The notes beneath the pieces are model-generated. The model was given only the letters and a program-made list of their open reading frames with translations, was not told the DNA's origin and searched no databases. The position numbers and the translations under genes were made by a program. From Sphingopyxis witflariensis (GTDB lineage: Bacteria > Pseudomonadota > Alphaproteobacteria > Sphingomonadales > Sphingomonadaceae), in contig NZ_NISJ01000004.1 of assembly GCF_002205635.1 (NCBI RefSeq), forward strand, positions 267,924-331,923: DNA of 64,000 nucleotides, written 5' to 3'. Positions 26,472 through 34,345 of this stretch are shown here, piece after piece; the first letter of the stretch is position 1, and every line of letters begins with the position of its first letter.

Positions 26472-27686
26472 CTAGCATTTCCTGCCTCGCGTCACAACAG
26501 AAAGTTTAACGCCGCGCTGCGGGATGGTCAGAGAATGGTCAGAGGCCCATCGGTCAGCCTCCCGCATAGCGCCTTTCCAGATTTTGGCCAGCCCCGGTTT
26601 TATTTCGGCGAGATATTTTGTGCTGAGCTTCGCATAGCGCAGCGTCGTCGGGTCCAGATCGACATGCCCCATGAACTCGTCAATCAGGTTTGTCGGCGTC
26701 TTGGGATCGTTGCGAAGCATGGTCGCGACCGTGTGCCGGATCGTCGTCGGCAGTATCTCTTCGGGCAGATCAAGCGCGGCGCGCATCGTGTTCCATGTCT
26801 TCTTGCGCGACTTCGCCGGCGTCGCTCCTGCGGCCACCCACTCGTCGAGAACGACCTTGAACGGATCGATCGCCGGGACCAGCGTATTGCGCTTGTGCGA
26901 GCGCAGCCGGTTCGCAGGGTGCAGGTCGATGATGCCCGTCTTGGGGCTATATTGGGTGCCAGGATCGAACAGCGCCGCCACCTCGGACCGCGCGCACGTC
27001 GCCATCATCAGCAGGATGAAGCGGTATAGATCCTTGTCTGGCAGCATTCGCGCAAAGCCGATCATCGCGCCAAGTTGTTGCAGATCAAGCAGCAGGTCGC
27101 GCGGCTGGCTTCGCAGTTCATCCGGCACCGACTGAATCCGCGGCGCCGTGATGCGGTTCTCATTCTCATGGTGGTGCATCGCCGCTCGGATATCGTCGAT
27201 GTTGCGCTGGACGCTCTCGCCCTTCACGCCTTTCGACTTGTGGCTGATGACCTCGCCATCCCACGGCACCGCATATTCGTGCGGCCCCATCCGCCATTCG
27301 CGGAAGCGCTTGAGCGTCTGCGGGGTCAACTGGCTCACGGTTGCCATGGCGCCGATCTCGTCTTGCAGCATGAAGCCGATGAACTGGCGGATCGAGCTGG
27401 CAATCTGGCCGGGGCGAATGACGCCTTTGCCGTGCTCCTCCCAATAGAGGTGCAGCAGCGGGGCAACCATGGCCGTGTCGGTGTCCTGCTTGCCCTTGGC
27501 CTGCGCTTTGGCGGCGTGAGCAATGAGGATCGCTTTCGCATCCTCTAGTTCGCGCTTCCGAGTGCTGCGATAAAGGATAGTGGATCCATCGTAGCGGGCA
27601 ATTTGCCAGATATGGGGGGACGCGCCATCTCGCCTCTTGTCGAGCCAGAAGCCGCCAAATTCGAAGGGCGATGTTTCACGGGACAC
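26472..27686 (-). CDS. int: Tyrosine-recombinase integrase
   Basis: 404 residues. An N-terminal arm-binding-like region (GGFWLDKRRDG), a core-binding helical domain, then the catalytic domain: R233 (CARSEV), R317 in TTIRHT, H341 (GHVD) and nucleophile Y351 (LRYAKL). The His of the usual HxxR box is Thr here (T314), a tolerated but notable change. It lies 27 bp from tRNA-Val and reads toward it. The N-terminus overlaps the preceding small gene by 142 nt in another frame. Confidence 0.93.
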   Translation of the reverse strand: MSRETSPFEFGGFWLDKRRDGASPHIWQIARYDGSTILYRSTRKRELEDAKAILIAHAAKAQAKGKQDTDTAMVAPLLHLYWEEHGKGVIRPGQIASSIRQFIGFMLQDEIGAMATVSQLTPQTLKRFREWRMGPHEYAVPWDGEVISHKSKGVKGESVQRNIDDIRAAMHHHENENRITAPRIQSVPDELRSQPRDLLLDLQQLGAMIGFARMLPDKDLYRFILLMMATCARSEVAALFDPGTQYSPKTGIIDLHPANRLRSHKRNTLVPAIDPFKVVLDEWVAAGATPAKSRKKTWNTMRAALDLPEEILPTTIRHTVATMLRNDPKTPTNLIDEFMGHVDLDPTTLRYAKLSTKYLAEIKPGLAKIWKGAMREADRWASDHSLTIPQRGVKLSVVTRGRKC

Positions 27687-27826
27687 AGTTCTTGAGCCTC
27701 CAGTCGGGCAGCATGTTCGAGAAATCCGGCCTCAGCCATAAGGCGAAGCTGGTCGTTGGTGAAGCTGACGCCAGTTTCGTTGCGCAGCGCCCGGCGGAAT
27801 TTCGAGGCGATCGACTGAAAGGTCAT
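27545..27826 (-). CDS. Small phage protein overlapping int (possible excisionase position)
   Basis: 93 residues, starting MTFQSIASKFRRAL. A very strong ribosome site (GGGGAGGGGG) precedes ATG 27826, which argues for real translation even though 142 nt overlap the integrase start. The N-terminal third is basic and helical; the C-terminal part, within the overlap, is low complexity. Its place directly before int is where excisionases often lie, but no xis motif is recognisable. Confidence 0.5.
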   Translation of the reverse strand: MTFQSIASKFRRALRNETGVSFTNDQLRLMAEAGFLEHAARLEAQELCPVKHRPSNLAASGSTRGEMARPPISGKLPATMDPLSFIAALGSAN

Positions 27827-27860
27827 ACCCCCTCCCCTGTCCATTGCTGTGCGAGGTTGG

Positions 27861-28190
27861 TCATTTCGCCTCCGTCGTTGAGAGGGCGGCGACCGCAACG
27901 GCCTGCATCGCTTGCGGCGTGTACATGTGCAGCCCATCTGCGTCGTTCTCTGCGATCTTCTCCAACGCCTTTTTCATCGCTGACTTTTCGCAACCCAGTC
28001 GGTTGATCGTGCGGCATTTCTTGTCGAACTCAGCGTATGCGGTCGCGTAACCTTGTCGCGCCAGTGCGGCATCGGCTTTCGCAGCTTCGACCTCGGCGCG
28101 GAGGGCGACGATGGTTTCGGCGGCTTCGGATCGCATGGCCTCTTGCCCGCAGTATCGAGGATCAACGAGACGTTCGACGATATCACTCAT
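27861..28190 (-). CDS. Phage coiled-coil protein
   Basis: 109 residues, starting MSDIVERLVD. Heptad-like, rich in Ala/Glu/Lys (ALRAEVEAAKADAALARQG and MKKALEKIAENDADG). GGAG lies 6 nt before the ATG. Its start overlaps the preceding gene by 8 nt. Unknown role within the leftward early operon. Confidence 0.6.
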   Translation of the reverse strand: MSDIVERLVDPRYCGQEAMRSEAAETIVALRAEVEAAKADAALARQGYATAYAEFDKKCRTINRLGCEKSAMKKALEKIAENDADGLHMYTPQAMQAVAVAALSTTEAK

Positions 28191-28347
28191 CACCGGCTCC
28201 TTGATGGGAAGGGAGGGCGGCGGCGAGGGCGACTTCTGGATACCGCATGGTGATCACCGCGTTGCCTGCGATATGCAGGGCCAAGCCGACGCGCGCCCAC
28301 TCTTGCAGGCGCTCCAGTTCTGCGGGCTTCGTTTGCTGCTTATCCAT
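28183..28347 (-). CDS. Small phage protein
   Basis: 54 residues starting MDKQQTKPAELERLQEWARVG. Single predicted soluble helix region followed by a hydrophobic patch. Start overlaps the end of the upstream gene (8 nt) and its end overlaps the next start, in line with the coupled operon. Function unknown. Confidence 0.55.
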   Translation of the reverse strand: MDKQQTKPAELERLQEWARVGLALHIAGNAVITMRYPEVALAAALPSHQGAGDE

Positions 28348-29191
28348 GGCGCGGGCCTTTCTTCGACGAGAGCGCCTGAAATTCCGCCACGACCTTTTCG
28401 TAGGCAGCGTGTCCATCTTCGGTCGCGAGGAAGCCCGACATACGCAGCTTGTGCGAAAGGACGCCCAGCGCATCCCCAAGGCCCTCGCAGTCTAGCGCCT
28501 CTCGCGCATCGCCGGACAGCGCCGAAGGGGTGGCATCCTCGAACCATATGCCGCAATCGACACAGCAATTTGCGCCTCCGCGATCTTCCCATGCTTCGTG
28601 CGGGCACTCCGGTAGCGCCGAAGGGGTGAGAGCGGCGGCGGCGTTGCTGGTCTCGACAAATCCGCAGTCGCAAACGCTGTGCCGCAGTCCATGCGGGCCG
28701 TTCTCAAGGCGAAAGTGCGCGCATCCCGGTATATGGAAAGCATATCCCTTGATATCTTCCAACACTTCCCTGAGGCGGGGTGACGAAGGTGCGAGGGTGG
28801 CAAAAGGTTCAACCCGCCAAGCATCGTCGTCCTCGGCGTGAACGCGCTCGGCGTCGATCCGGCGAGCATAGCGGGTGGCCTTGTCGCGGTCGTCAGTCCA
28901 GTCGGGGCCAACGCTGCCCCAGCACCTCCATTTCGTCCCGCTGCTGTTTCCGACGACCCAGCCTGTCCCGACGTCTCCGGGGAGGGAGTGGGCTGTCCGG
29001 GTGTTCCATGTTTTGACGGCCCAATATTCGGCATCGTCGCCACCCCACGACGGAACGAGACAGCAGGTGCATTTCGTGCACCCGACGCCAATCGTGTTCC
29101 GACCATGATCGAGCTGGATTTGCGCAGGCCCGCCACAAAACGGACACGGCTTCAACTCCCCCGTCACCACGGGTTCGGGCGGTTTAGTCAT
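28340..29191 (-). CDS. Lar-like zinc-ribbon protein with long C-terminal extension
   Basis: 283 residues. The N-terminus ELKPCPFCGGPAQIQ, then GVGCTKCTCC and AVKTWNTR, is the Lar (restriction alleviation) zinc-ribbon pattern. The rest, unlike Lar proteins of about 60 residues, has another Cys cluster (SVCDCGF and CPHEAWEDRGGANCCVDCG) and a helical tail. Lar of Rac prophage modulates type I restriction; that activity here is only inferred from the N-terminal fold. ATG 29191 begins just before the motif. Confidence 0.6.
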   Translation of the reverse strand: MTKPPEPVVTGELKPCPFCGGPAQIQLDHGRNTIGVGCTKCTCCLVPSWGGDDAEYWAVKTWNTRTAHSLPGDVGTGWVVGNSSGTKWRCWGSVGPDWTDDRDKATRYARRIDAERVHAEDDDAWRVEPFATLAPSSPRLREVLEDIKGYAFHIPGCAHFRLENGPHGLRHSVCDCGFVETSNAAAALTPSALPECPHEAWEDRGGANCCVDCGIWFEDATPSALSGDAREALDCEGLGDALGVLSHKLRMSGFLATEDGHAAYEKVVAEFQALSSKKGPRHG

Positions 29192-29489
29192 GGGAAATCC
29201 TTCCGTAGTGGAGGCCATCGCGGATGGCAGTGGCGATAGTTTCGGCGAGCGCGCATTCTTCTGGCGTCGGCGTTCCTCCGTCGGGAGGAACCATGTGCGC
29301 CCACTCGGCCAGCTTCGCGTCCGCTTCTTGCGTCTCGATGATCGCGGCGAGGGCGGCTTGCGTGTAAGCCTGATCGTCCCATTCACCGGACAGGATCGAG
29401 CGCGCCGCAGCCTCGTCACTGGGGTCTCCGGTCTGCCAATATTTCGCAGCGCAACGCCGCGCCATCGCAATTTGATCGTCAGTTCCCAT
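29184..29489 (-). CDS. Phage protein of unknown function
   Basis: 101 residues starting MGTDDQIAMARRCAAKYW; acidic and Ala-rich helical. It overlaps both neighbours by 8-11 nt, as do most genes in this operon. I do not recognise it. Confidence 0.58.
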   Translation of the reverse strand: MGTDDQIAMARRCAAKYWQTGDPSDEAAARSILSGEWDDQAYTQAALAAIIETQEADAKLAEWAHMVPPDGGTPTPEECALAETIATAIRDGLHYGRISHD

Positions 29490-30090
29490 TGTTGGCGTCC
29501 TTAATTGAGTGGATGCGACCATGATTTGGGTGAAAACCAACCCTCTTCTCTGCCGCCAGACGAGCTGCAACCGCATCTTCATAATTGACGAATGCGCCAC
29601 AGTGACGGCCAACACCCGCAATGGTTATCCGGGCGTTCCAACGTCGATCTCTCCTTGACCACGACACGCCCATGACTCCCGACGTGTTGGTGGAACGAAG
29701 CTTGGCATTCCTCTGGTTTTCAACTGAATCAACGACCCTCAGATTCGCGATACGATTGTCGGCCTTGTCGCCATTGATGTGATCTATCTGGCCATTGGGC
29801 CATGTGCCGTGATGGATTGCCCACGCCACGCGGTGCGCGAAGAAGCGCCTGCTTGCCAACGACCCGCTCAAATATCCTTGACGCGTGGCTGTCAAAAATG
29901 CCGCGCTGCCAGCCCATCGGCCATTCCAGCCAAGGCGAGATGCCTCGTGGGAAATGAGGCCCTCCCCTCGCTCGCGCCAGATGAAAAGCCCAGTAGTTGG
30001 ATCATATTCCAGCATTGCCCGTAGGGACAATATGGACACGCCGCGCTCTTCGTTCGCCTCAGCGGTGGGCGCTTTGTCAGAATGGGTCAT
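29479..30090 (-). CDS. HNH endonuclease with AP2-type DNA-binding domain
   Basis: 203 residues. The central HNH core runs WAIHHGTWPNGQIDHINGDKADNRIANLR. The C-terminal SGVMGVSWSRRDRRWNARI segment is an AP2-like integrase/homing DNA-binding domain. This architecture is typical of free-standing phage homing endonucleases. It overlaps the next gene by 4 nt (ATGA) and the previous one by 11 nt, so it is well integrated in the operon and not an obvious recent insertion. Confidence 0.82.
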   Translation of the reverse strand: MTHSDKAPTAEANEERGVSILSLRAMLEYDPTTGLFIWRERGEGLISHEASRLGWNGRWAGSAAFLTATRQGYLSGSLASRRFFAHRVAWAIHHGTWPNGQIDHINGDKADNRIANLRVVDSVENQRNAKLRSTNTSGVMGVSWSRRDRRWNARITIAGVGRHCGAFVNYEDAVAARLAAEKRVGFHPNHGRIHSIKDANNGN

Positions 30091-30293
30091 GCGGGGGTCT
30101 CCGGTGTGATGGAAATGACGTTGGCGTTGAATTCGATGCTGGTGCCGTCGTCGGATCCGTAGGGTTCGGTCAGTTCCGCAACGATGGTCACGCGGACCGG
30201 GCCATGCTTGGCGAGGTGGCGGGCAAGGGCTTTACGGCCCTTCATCACGTCCACGATGGCATAGGCGCTGGTGATCTTCGGGCGCTTGCTCAC
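30087..30293 (-). CDS. Small phage protein
   Basis: 68 residues, GTG start at 30293 beside a GGGGGGAGG stretch. Basic N-terminus (MSKRPKITSAY), beta-rich C-terminus. Stop overlaps the HNH gene start. Unknown function. Confidence 0.55.
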   Translation of the reverse strand: MSKRPKITSAYAIVDVMKGRKALARHLAKHGPVRVTIVAELTEPYGSDDGTSIEFNANVISITPETPA

Positions 30294-30338
30294 GCCTCCC
30301 CCCTCTCTGTCTGACTGTGGGATTGAGAGGCGCGGGCA

Positions 30339-30734
30339 TCAGGCGGGCAAGCGCTCGAAGATAAGTAGCCCGCGCTTCGTGGTTTCGGGACATCGCCGCC
30401 AACCGGCATGACGAAAGCAAGCCCCCGGATTGGCTGATTGGACGCTTTGCGGATCGACGAAGGTGTAATGCCGCATACCAGGCCAGACGAAATCAGCGAT
30501 GGCGTCAGCCTGTCGGATAAGGACTGACGAGAGGATCGGGCCTTCGTTTCGGAAGAGGCTGCATTCGACGCCCTGCTGTCCGTCTCGGCGGTATCGGGAA
30601 AGCCGCCAAGCGAAAACAGCGTCTCCTTCGGCTGTCCGAAGAACGATTTTGTCACCGGGACCGATAACGAGGTCTCGCGTTCGCTTCGATTTGCGCGAGC
30701 TGTAATGCCGTCGATAGTGATCGCGGACGCACAA
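30339..30734 (-). CDS. Conserved phage protein with unclear start
   Basis: About 131 residues from TTG 30734. The internal pattern, GPGDKIVLRTAEGDAVFAWR then GVECSLFRNEGPILSSVLIRQAD and WPGMRHYTFVDP, looks like a conserved phage/mobile-element family whose members, as I recall, begin with Met-Trp-Trp-Leu-Thr-Lys-Asp-Gly. Here WWLTKDGD is encoded in frame just upstream (from 30758), but the codon before it is TTT, with no usual start codon. Either TTG 30734 is used or the gene has lost its start. Confidence 0.55.
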   Translation of the reverse strand: MCVRDHYRRHYSSRKSKRTRDLVIGPGDKIVLRTAEGDAVFAWRLSRYRRDGQQGVECSLFRNEGPILSSVLIRQADAIADFVWPGMRHYTFVDPQSVQSANPGACFRHAGWRRCPETTKRGLLIFERLPA

Positions 30735-30800
30735 GTCCCCGTCCTTGGTGAGCCACCAAAAGGGCGCGTGCCTTCCCCCGCCAGCGATAGGAGATGGGGG

Positions 30801-31112
30801 CTATCCATGGGGAGAGTCCGGGGATTGTGGGGCGTCCGGCGTCATGCCGTAGAACCCGCAGCCCTCGACCGTGCCGACGCAACGCTTCGCCTGCCCGTAG
30901 GCATAGTCCCTGCACTTATCGACCACCTCGTCCCAGTCGTTGTATTGGGTCGCCGTCGGGCCTTCTGGAAGCGCCGCCATGCATTCCTTGAACGCCACCG
31001 CCTCGACATTGCGATCATAGGTGATGATGACGTCCCGCGCATCGCTCGGCGCGCATCCGGACAACACTAGAAGCGCCGTCGCGAGAGCAAGGCCCTGCCC
31101 GCCCCGGATCAC
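30801..31112 (-). CDS. Small prophage lipoprotein
   Basis: 103 residues from GTG 31112, which overlaps the upstream stop as GTGA. The signal ends in the lipobox LSGC (residues about 15-18 of the mature start region), then AAALPEG and several Cys in the C-terminal half (KCRDYAYGQAKRCVGTVEGCGFYG). Probably an outer- or inner-membrane-anchored lipoprotein expressed early; unknown role. Confidence 0.6.
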   Translation of the reverse strand: MIRGGQGLALATALLVLSGCAPSDARDVIITYDRNVEAVAFKECMAALPEGPTATQYNDWDEVVDKCRDYAYGQAKRCVGTVEGCGFYGMTPDAPQSPDSPHG

Positions 31113-31282
31113 AAAACCTGCTCCCGCTTGTCGGCCCGCACGCCATTTCGCTCCCACCGGCTGCGTTCCCTCCCCGCATGATACTTCACCGGATCATAGG
31201 GCACGTAATCTCCCGAGCTTGTGATGTGATAGGACTTGCCGCCGCTGATGACGGCGTGACCGGGTTGGGGGCCGCGGGTCAT
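31109..31282 (-). CDS. Small phage protein
   Basis: 57 residues starting MTRGPQPGHAVISGGKSYHI; basic and Tyr-rich. ATG 31282 overlaps the upstream gene stop by 4 nt (ATGA). Unknown function. Confidence 0.5.
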   Translation of the reverse strand: MTRGPQPGHAVISGGKSYHITSSGDYVPYDPVKYHAGRERSRWERNGVRADKREQVL

Positions 31283-31548
31283 GACGGAATTCCCGTCGCG
31301 TTCGCGATGGCGGTGCGCGCCAGTTCCAAACATTCGCTGCCATCATATCGAGCGTCGGTCGCAAGAAGCGCGAAACACGCGGCAGTAGCTTGAAGCAATT
31401 CAGGTGCGGCAGCGATAAGGCGGGCATTGGCTTCGCCCTCAGGCCCTTTGATTCCCATGGTCGAGGCGATCCAGAAGCCGTCGCAACCGACGAGCTGCGG
31501 GCTTCCGCTTGACACCAGCCAAGGCCCCGGAGTGTGCTGCGCGCTCAC
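31279..31548 (-). CDS. AQHTPGPW-type phage protein, copy 1
   Basis: 89 residues. The N-terminal SAQHTPGPWLV and the NARLIAAAPELLQA middle are hallmarks of a widespread phage early protein family of unknown role. A second member lies at 35266-35523. ATGA overlap with the neighbours on both sides. Confidence 0.68.
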   Translation of the reverse strand: MSAQHTPGPWLVSSGSPQLVGCDGFWIASTMGIKGPEGEANARLIAAAPELLQATAACFALLATDARYDGSECLELARTAIANATGIPS

Positions 31549-31847
31549 GACCGCACCCCCTTCTTCGCCTTGGGTGCAGCATCGTTGGATGCCTGCGCCG
31601 ATGACTTCGCGCGCGACGGACGAACGCGCGTCGCTTCATACGCCGCGTCCTTCGCCTTCTTTGCGCGGTGGGCTTCGGCGTCGGGGAGCAGCCGGGCAAT
31701 CTCGACCGCCTGCTTGCCGTTCTTCGTCGTCAGTTCCTCGATCTTCGCGTTCAGCCGGCGCTTGTCGGCTTCGAGGCCGTCGTTCTTGAGCTTGATCCGG
31801 CTGTGGTCCTCGATCTTCATCAGGCCGAGCATGGATAAAAACGTCAT
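31545..31847 (-). CDS. Phage coiled-coil protein
   Basis: 100 residues from ATG 31847 (a TTG at 31853 is in frame). Highly charged, with LKNDGLEADKRRLNAKIEELTTKNGKQ predicted as coiled coil and a Lys/Ala-rich basic tail. Could bind nucleic acid; unknown. The stop overlaps the next gene start by 4 nt. Confidence 0.58.
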   Translation of the reverse strand: MTFLSMLGLMKIEDHSRIKLKNDGLEADKRRLNAKIEELTTKNGKQAVEIARLLPDAEAHRAKKAKDAAYEATRVRPSRAKSSAQASNDAAPKAKKGVRS

Positions 31848-31925
31848 GGTCAAATCTTTCTACCGTCGGCGAGTGGGGGCTGCGTGCCTCGCCGACGGGT
31901 TTCCGCGCACGCGGCGGGGTTGAAA

Positions 31926-32393
31926 CTAGGCGGCTTCCTTGGCGCGGTAGCGCGCGTGATATGTGTTCAGGTCGGGGTCTGGATCGGTCAGGCGGACGCC
32001 TTGCTGGGCGCACTCGCGCTGTATCGTGTCGAGATACCGGACCATCTGCGGCACCTTCATTTCGCTGGTGACCGGGATGAAGCGCATGGCTTTGATCTTC
32101 CTGTCGTATGGCAGGGGCTTGATCGCGGCGTCGTATATCTCGCGAAACTCTGCGCTTTCTTCGCGCAGGATCGGAACCCCGTGAATCAGCTTCCACTCGC
32201 ACCGAACCTCGTCGGCGGTCATGTCGCCGCGTTGCTCGGCAGCTTCACGCGCCCACAGGAATTGAAGGCGGTTCTGGTCAAGCGAGCGGTCGCGGCCTAA
32301 CTGCCATTCGACTGTGAAGGGTCTGGCAAGGTTGCTCGCGAGACGAGTGAAATCGTCAAGATCATCCTGGCTGTTGATTATGCGGTGAGGCAT
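31926..32393 (-). CDS. NinB-like recombination protein
   Basis: 155 residues. GRDRSLDQNRLQFLWAREAAEQRGDM is the conserved core of NinB (lambda Orf-like) proteins. PYDRKIKAMRFIPVTSEMKVPQMVRYLDTIQRECA matches the C-terminal half. NinB helps phage recombination by binding SSB-coated single strands. It is grouped with the ERF annealing protein in the same operon, supporting this. Confidence 0.7.
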   Translation of the reverse strand: MPHRIINSQDDLDDFTRLASNLARPFTVEWQLGRDRSLDQNRLQFLWAREAAEQRGDMTADEVRCEWKLIHGVPILREESAEFREIYDAAIKPLPYDRKIKAMRFIPVTSEMKVPQMVRYLDTIQRECAQQGVRLTDPDPDLNTYHARYRAKEAA

Positions 32394-32728
32394 GTCAAAA
32401 TCCCCAATTCGATGCTCTCGGCGCGAAGGTTTGACGCGGCGCGAATGTCCACGTTATTCCGCTCGCACCATGTCAGCTCGTTGCCGATCCCGTGGATGCC
32501 GTTCTTGCCTTGGTGGCAGTCAGGACAGACCGGGATCAGGTATTCATGATCTCGCCGCCAGCGCTTGCCGGGGACGGAAAGCAGGGTATGGTGAGCGTCC
32601 GACCGGCCAACCACGCCGCAGCCAATGCAGGCCAGCGACTTGATCCACGCCTTGTGCCGCTTCTCCGCCGCGTTCATCACGGGCGAGTATTTCGGCTTCA
32701 TGCGAAGGTGTTTGACCGGCGCGCCCAT
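32378..32728 (-). CDS. HNH nuclease (DUF968/Ref-like)
   Basis: 116 residues. Zinc and catalytic motifs: SLACIGCGVVGRSDAHHTLL and YLIPVCPDCHQGKNGIHG. The CxxC...DAHH...CxxCH arrangement fits small phage HNH nucleases related to the RecA-dependent Ref nuclease. Start ATG 32728 overlaps the previous stop (TGATG), and the end overlaps ninB by 16 nt. Confidence 0.72.
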   Translation of the reverse strand: MGAPVKHLRMKPKYSPVMNAAEKRHKAWIKSLACIGCGVVGRSDAHHTLLSVPGKRWRRDHEYLIPVCPDCHQGKNGIHGIGNELTWCERNNVDIRAASNLRAESIELGILTCLTA

Positions 32729-32892
32729 CAGGCCAGACCCCGGCGCTTGCGCTCGCGGCGCTCCCAATTGTCCTTTAGCTTGGTGAGCCGCCAGACGGGA
32801 TCGGTCGCGTAAAGCGCGCGACGTTGCTGGGAGCGCGCCATGTTGTAGGCGCGTCGCCATAGCTTCTCGGTGCTGGCTTCTGCCTCGGTCAT
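32728..32892 (-). CDS. Small basic phage protein
   Basis: 54 residues read directly from the sequence: MTEAEASTEKLWRRAYNMAR, then a strongly basic C-terminal helix. Both ends are coupled: ATGA with the ERF gene stop upstream, TGATG with the HNH gene downstream. That context supports a true gene despite its size. Nucleic-acid binding is possible from composition. Confidence 0.6.
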   Translation of the reverse strand: MTEAEASTEKLWRRAYNMARSQQRRALYATDPVWRLTKLKDNWERRERKRRGLA

Positions 32893-33551
32893 GCGTCCGC
32901 TTCCAGAACGGTTTTGCGCTTTTCATACTCACTGACGAGGAAGTCATAGGCGGTGTCAGAGACGCGCCGGATATGGTCGATGTTGACGCTGTTGTCCGAC
33001 CATGCCAGCCCCAGCTCATTGAGGTCTTGAGCGGTCAGGATCGAGCGGCGGATGCGGCCAGCCTGTCGCTGCAAATCGGTCTCGGATTGACCTTGCGCGC
33101 TGATATCGACGCTGATCTTGTCGGGGTCGTCGGCGTCGCCGGTAGGGATCATGAACTGACCGCGCATGAATTGCTTCATCGCGTATGACTGCGCTGACCC
33201 GGCAGCTTGCGCGCCGTTGGCCTGAACCATCACGGTCTTGAATATCGGCCCCGCGCGCTCGCCGCTTTCGTGGACGAGATAGAAAGCGAAGCGCGACCAC
33301 CACATAGCCATCGGCTTGCCGTCTTTCTTGGCTACATCAACCAGCTTCGCCTCGGCTGCCTCGTTCGGCTCGATAAACAGGCCAGCGGCGATGCAATGCC
33401 CGCGCACAAAGTGGATGAAGTCGTCGATGCTGGCGTAATCGTATTTGTCGAACTTGTTCTCGTTGCCCTTGGCGAGCGTGCCGAGCGAACGCATGACGGC
33501 AATCACGGCGCTAGCGACAGCCGGGGGATAGTTCGGAGTGAGATCAGCCAT
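32889..33551 (-). CDS. ERF-family single-strand annealing protein
   Basis: 220 residues. KFDKYDYASIDDFIHFVRGHCIAAGL and GAQAAGSAQSYAMKQFMRGQFMIPTGDADD are the conserved ERF core segments. ERF proteins (as in phage P22) anneal single strands for circularisation and recombination of phage DNA. It belongs with the NinB-like and HNH genes downstream in the leftward early operon. Confidence 0.88.
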   Translation of the reverse strand: MADLTPNYPPAVASAVIAVMRSLGTLAKGNENKFDKYDYASIDDFIHFVRGHCIAAGLFIEPNEAAEAKLVDVAKKDGKPMAMWWSRFAFYLVHESGERAGPIFKTVMVQANGAQAAGSAQSYAMKQFMRGQFMIPTGDADDPDKISVDISAQGQSETDLQRQAGRIRRSILTAQDLNELGLAWSDNSVNIDHIRRVSDTAYDFLVSEYEKRKTVLEADA

Positions 33552-33841
33552 AAATATTCCTCACGGGTTATGCGGCGCGCGCGGTTGAACAAGCGGCGCG
33601 GATTGATTGAAAAGGCGTCGGGGGAGTCGGTGCGCGGGTGCCAGATGGCCGAAAGCCATTGGTCGCTGAGCAATTCCCAAGTGTCGGGATCGCGGTCGCC
33701 GTCTTCGAGCGTGACGTAGCAGGGAACCCAGGGGCCTCCGCCGTGCAGCCGGACCTTGTAATAGCCCTCGTCAAGCCAATCGATCGGCTGGCCCGTCGTG
33801 GTAAAGTCGCTACCGTCCGCGTATGGAGTGCTTGAGCGCAT
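33503..33841 (-). CDS. Phage protein of unknown function
   Basis: 112 residues starting MRSSTPYADGSDF. Trp-rich with PIDWLDEGYYKVRLHGGGPWVPCYV and SDQWLSAIWHPRTDSPDAFSI. Compact beta-rich fold likely. Its 3' end overlaps the ERF start by 49 nt. Not recognised. Confidence 0.58.
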   Translation of the reverse strand: MRSSTPYADGSDFTTTGQPIDWLDEGYYKVRLHGGGPWVPCYVTLEDGDRDPDTWELLSDQWLSAIWHPRTDSPDAFSINPRRLFNRARRITREEYLWLISLRTIPRLSLAP

Positions 33842-33842
33842 A

Positions 33843-34025
33843 TCATGCCCAAATCACCACAAGCGTAATCGCCAGCAGGAAGGCCATCGGAACGACCCAG
33901 CCGACGTGGACGCCGACAATCGTCTCAGGCTGCATTTCCTCTGCGGGAACGATCTGCATCTCGCGCAGGGCGTCGGAATGGCACTGGCGGTTCCATGCTT
34001 CGAGCGCGTCGGTGTAAGCGGTCAT
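33843..34025 (-). CDS. Small C-tail-anchored membrane protein
   Basis: 60 residues from ATG 34025. A soluble N-terminal part is followed by one C-terminal membrane helix (VGWVVPMAFLLAITLVVIWA). ATGA overlap with the upstream Lar-like gene. Unknown role. Confidence 0.58.
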   Translation of the reverse strand: MTAYTDALEAWNRQCHSDALREMQIVPAEEMQPETIVGVHVGWVVPMAFLLAITLVVIWA

Positions 34026-34345
34026 GCCGGTTGCTCCGAAAGGAGCGTTTCCGCGCGGTTGATCCACTGCCGCAGCGACACCGAGAGAGTGTCATCGCGA
34101 TAGGCAACCGCGTCGGAGAAATGGATGATGCCTTCCAATGCCTCGCGAAGATCGCTAGTCACGGCAGTTGCGCGCGTATTCCAGCAGTCCACAAGGTTCT
34201 CCTTGCGGCCGAACTCAACATGGCTGGAGGCTTGGCAGCGGGTGCAGGTGATGACATCGCCGCCAGCATTGTCTGGCTCGCCTTCGCCTAGGGTGAAGCG
34301 CTCAGCGGGGGCACCGCAAAACGGACACGGCAGAAGATCGCTCAT
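34022..34345 (-). CDS. Lar-like restriction alleviation protein
   Basis: 107 residues. LLPCPFCGAPAERF, then DVITCTRCQASSHVEFG and DCWNTRA, match the Lar zinc ribbon (two CxxC pairs and the WNTR end). A short helical tail follows. Lar proteins alleviate host type I restriction; the role here is inferred from the fold. This is the second Lar-like protein in the prophage (see 28340-29191). Confidence 0.75.
   Translation of the reverse strand: MSDLLPCPFCGAPAERFTLGEGEPDNAGGDVITCTRCQASSHVEFGRKENLVDCWNTRATAVTSDLREALEGIIHFSDAVAYRDDTLSVSLRQWINRAETLLSEQPA

Noticed and set aside
30290..30808. 172-codon minus-strand frame overlapping 30339-30734
   Set aside because: Ser/Arg-rich shifted frame; the 30339-30734 frame shows the conserved phage protein pattern.
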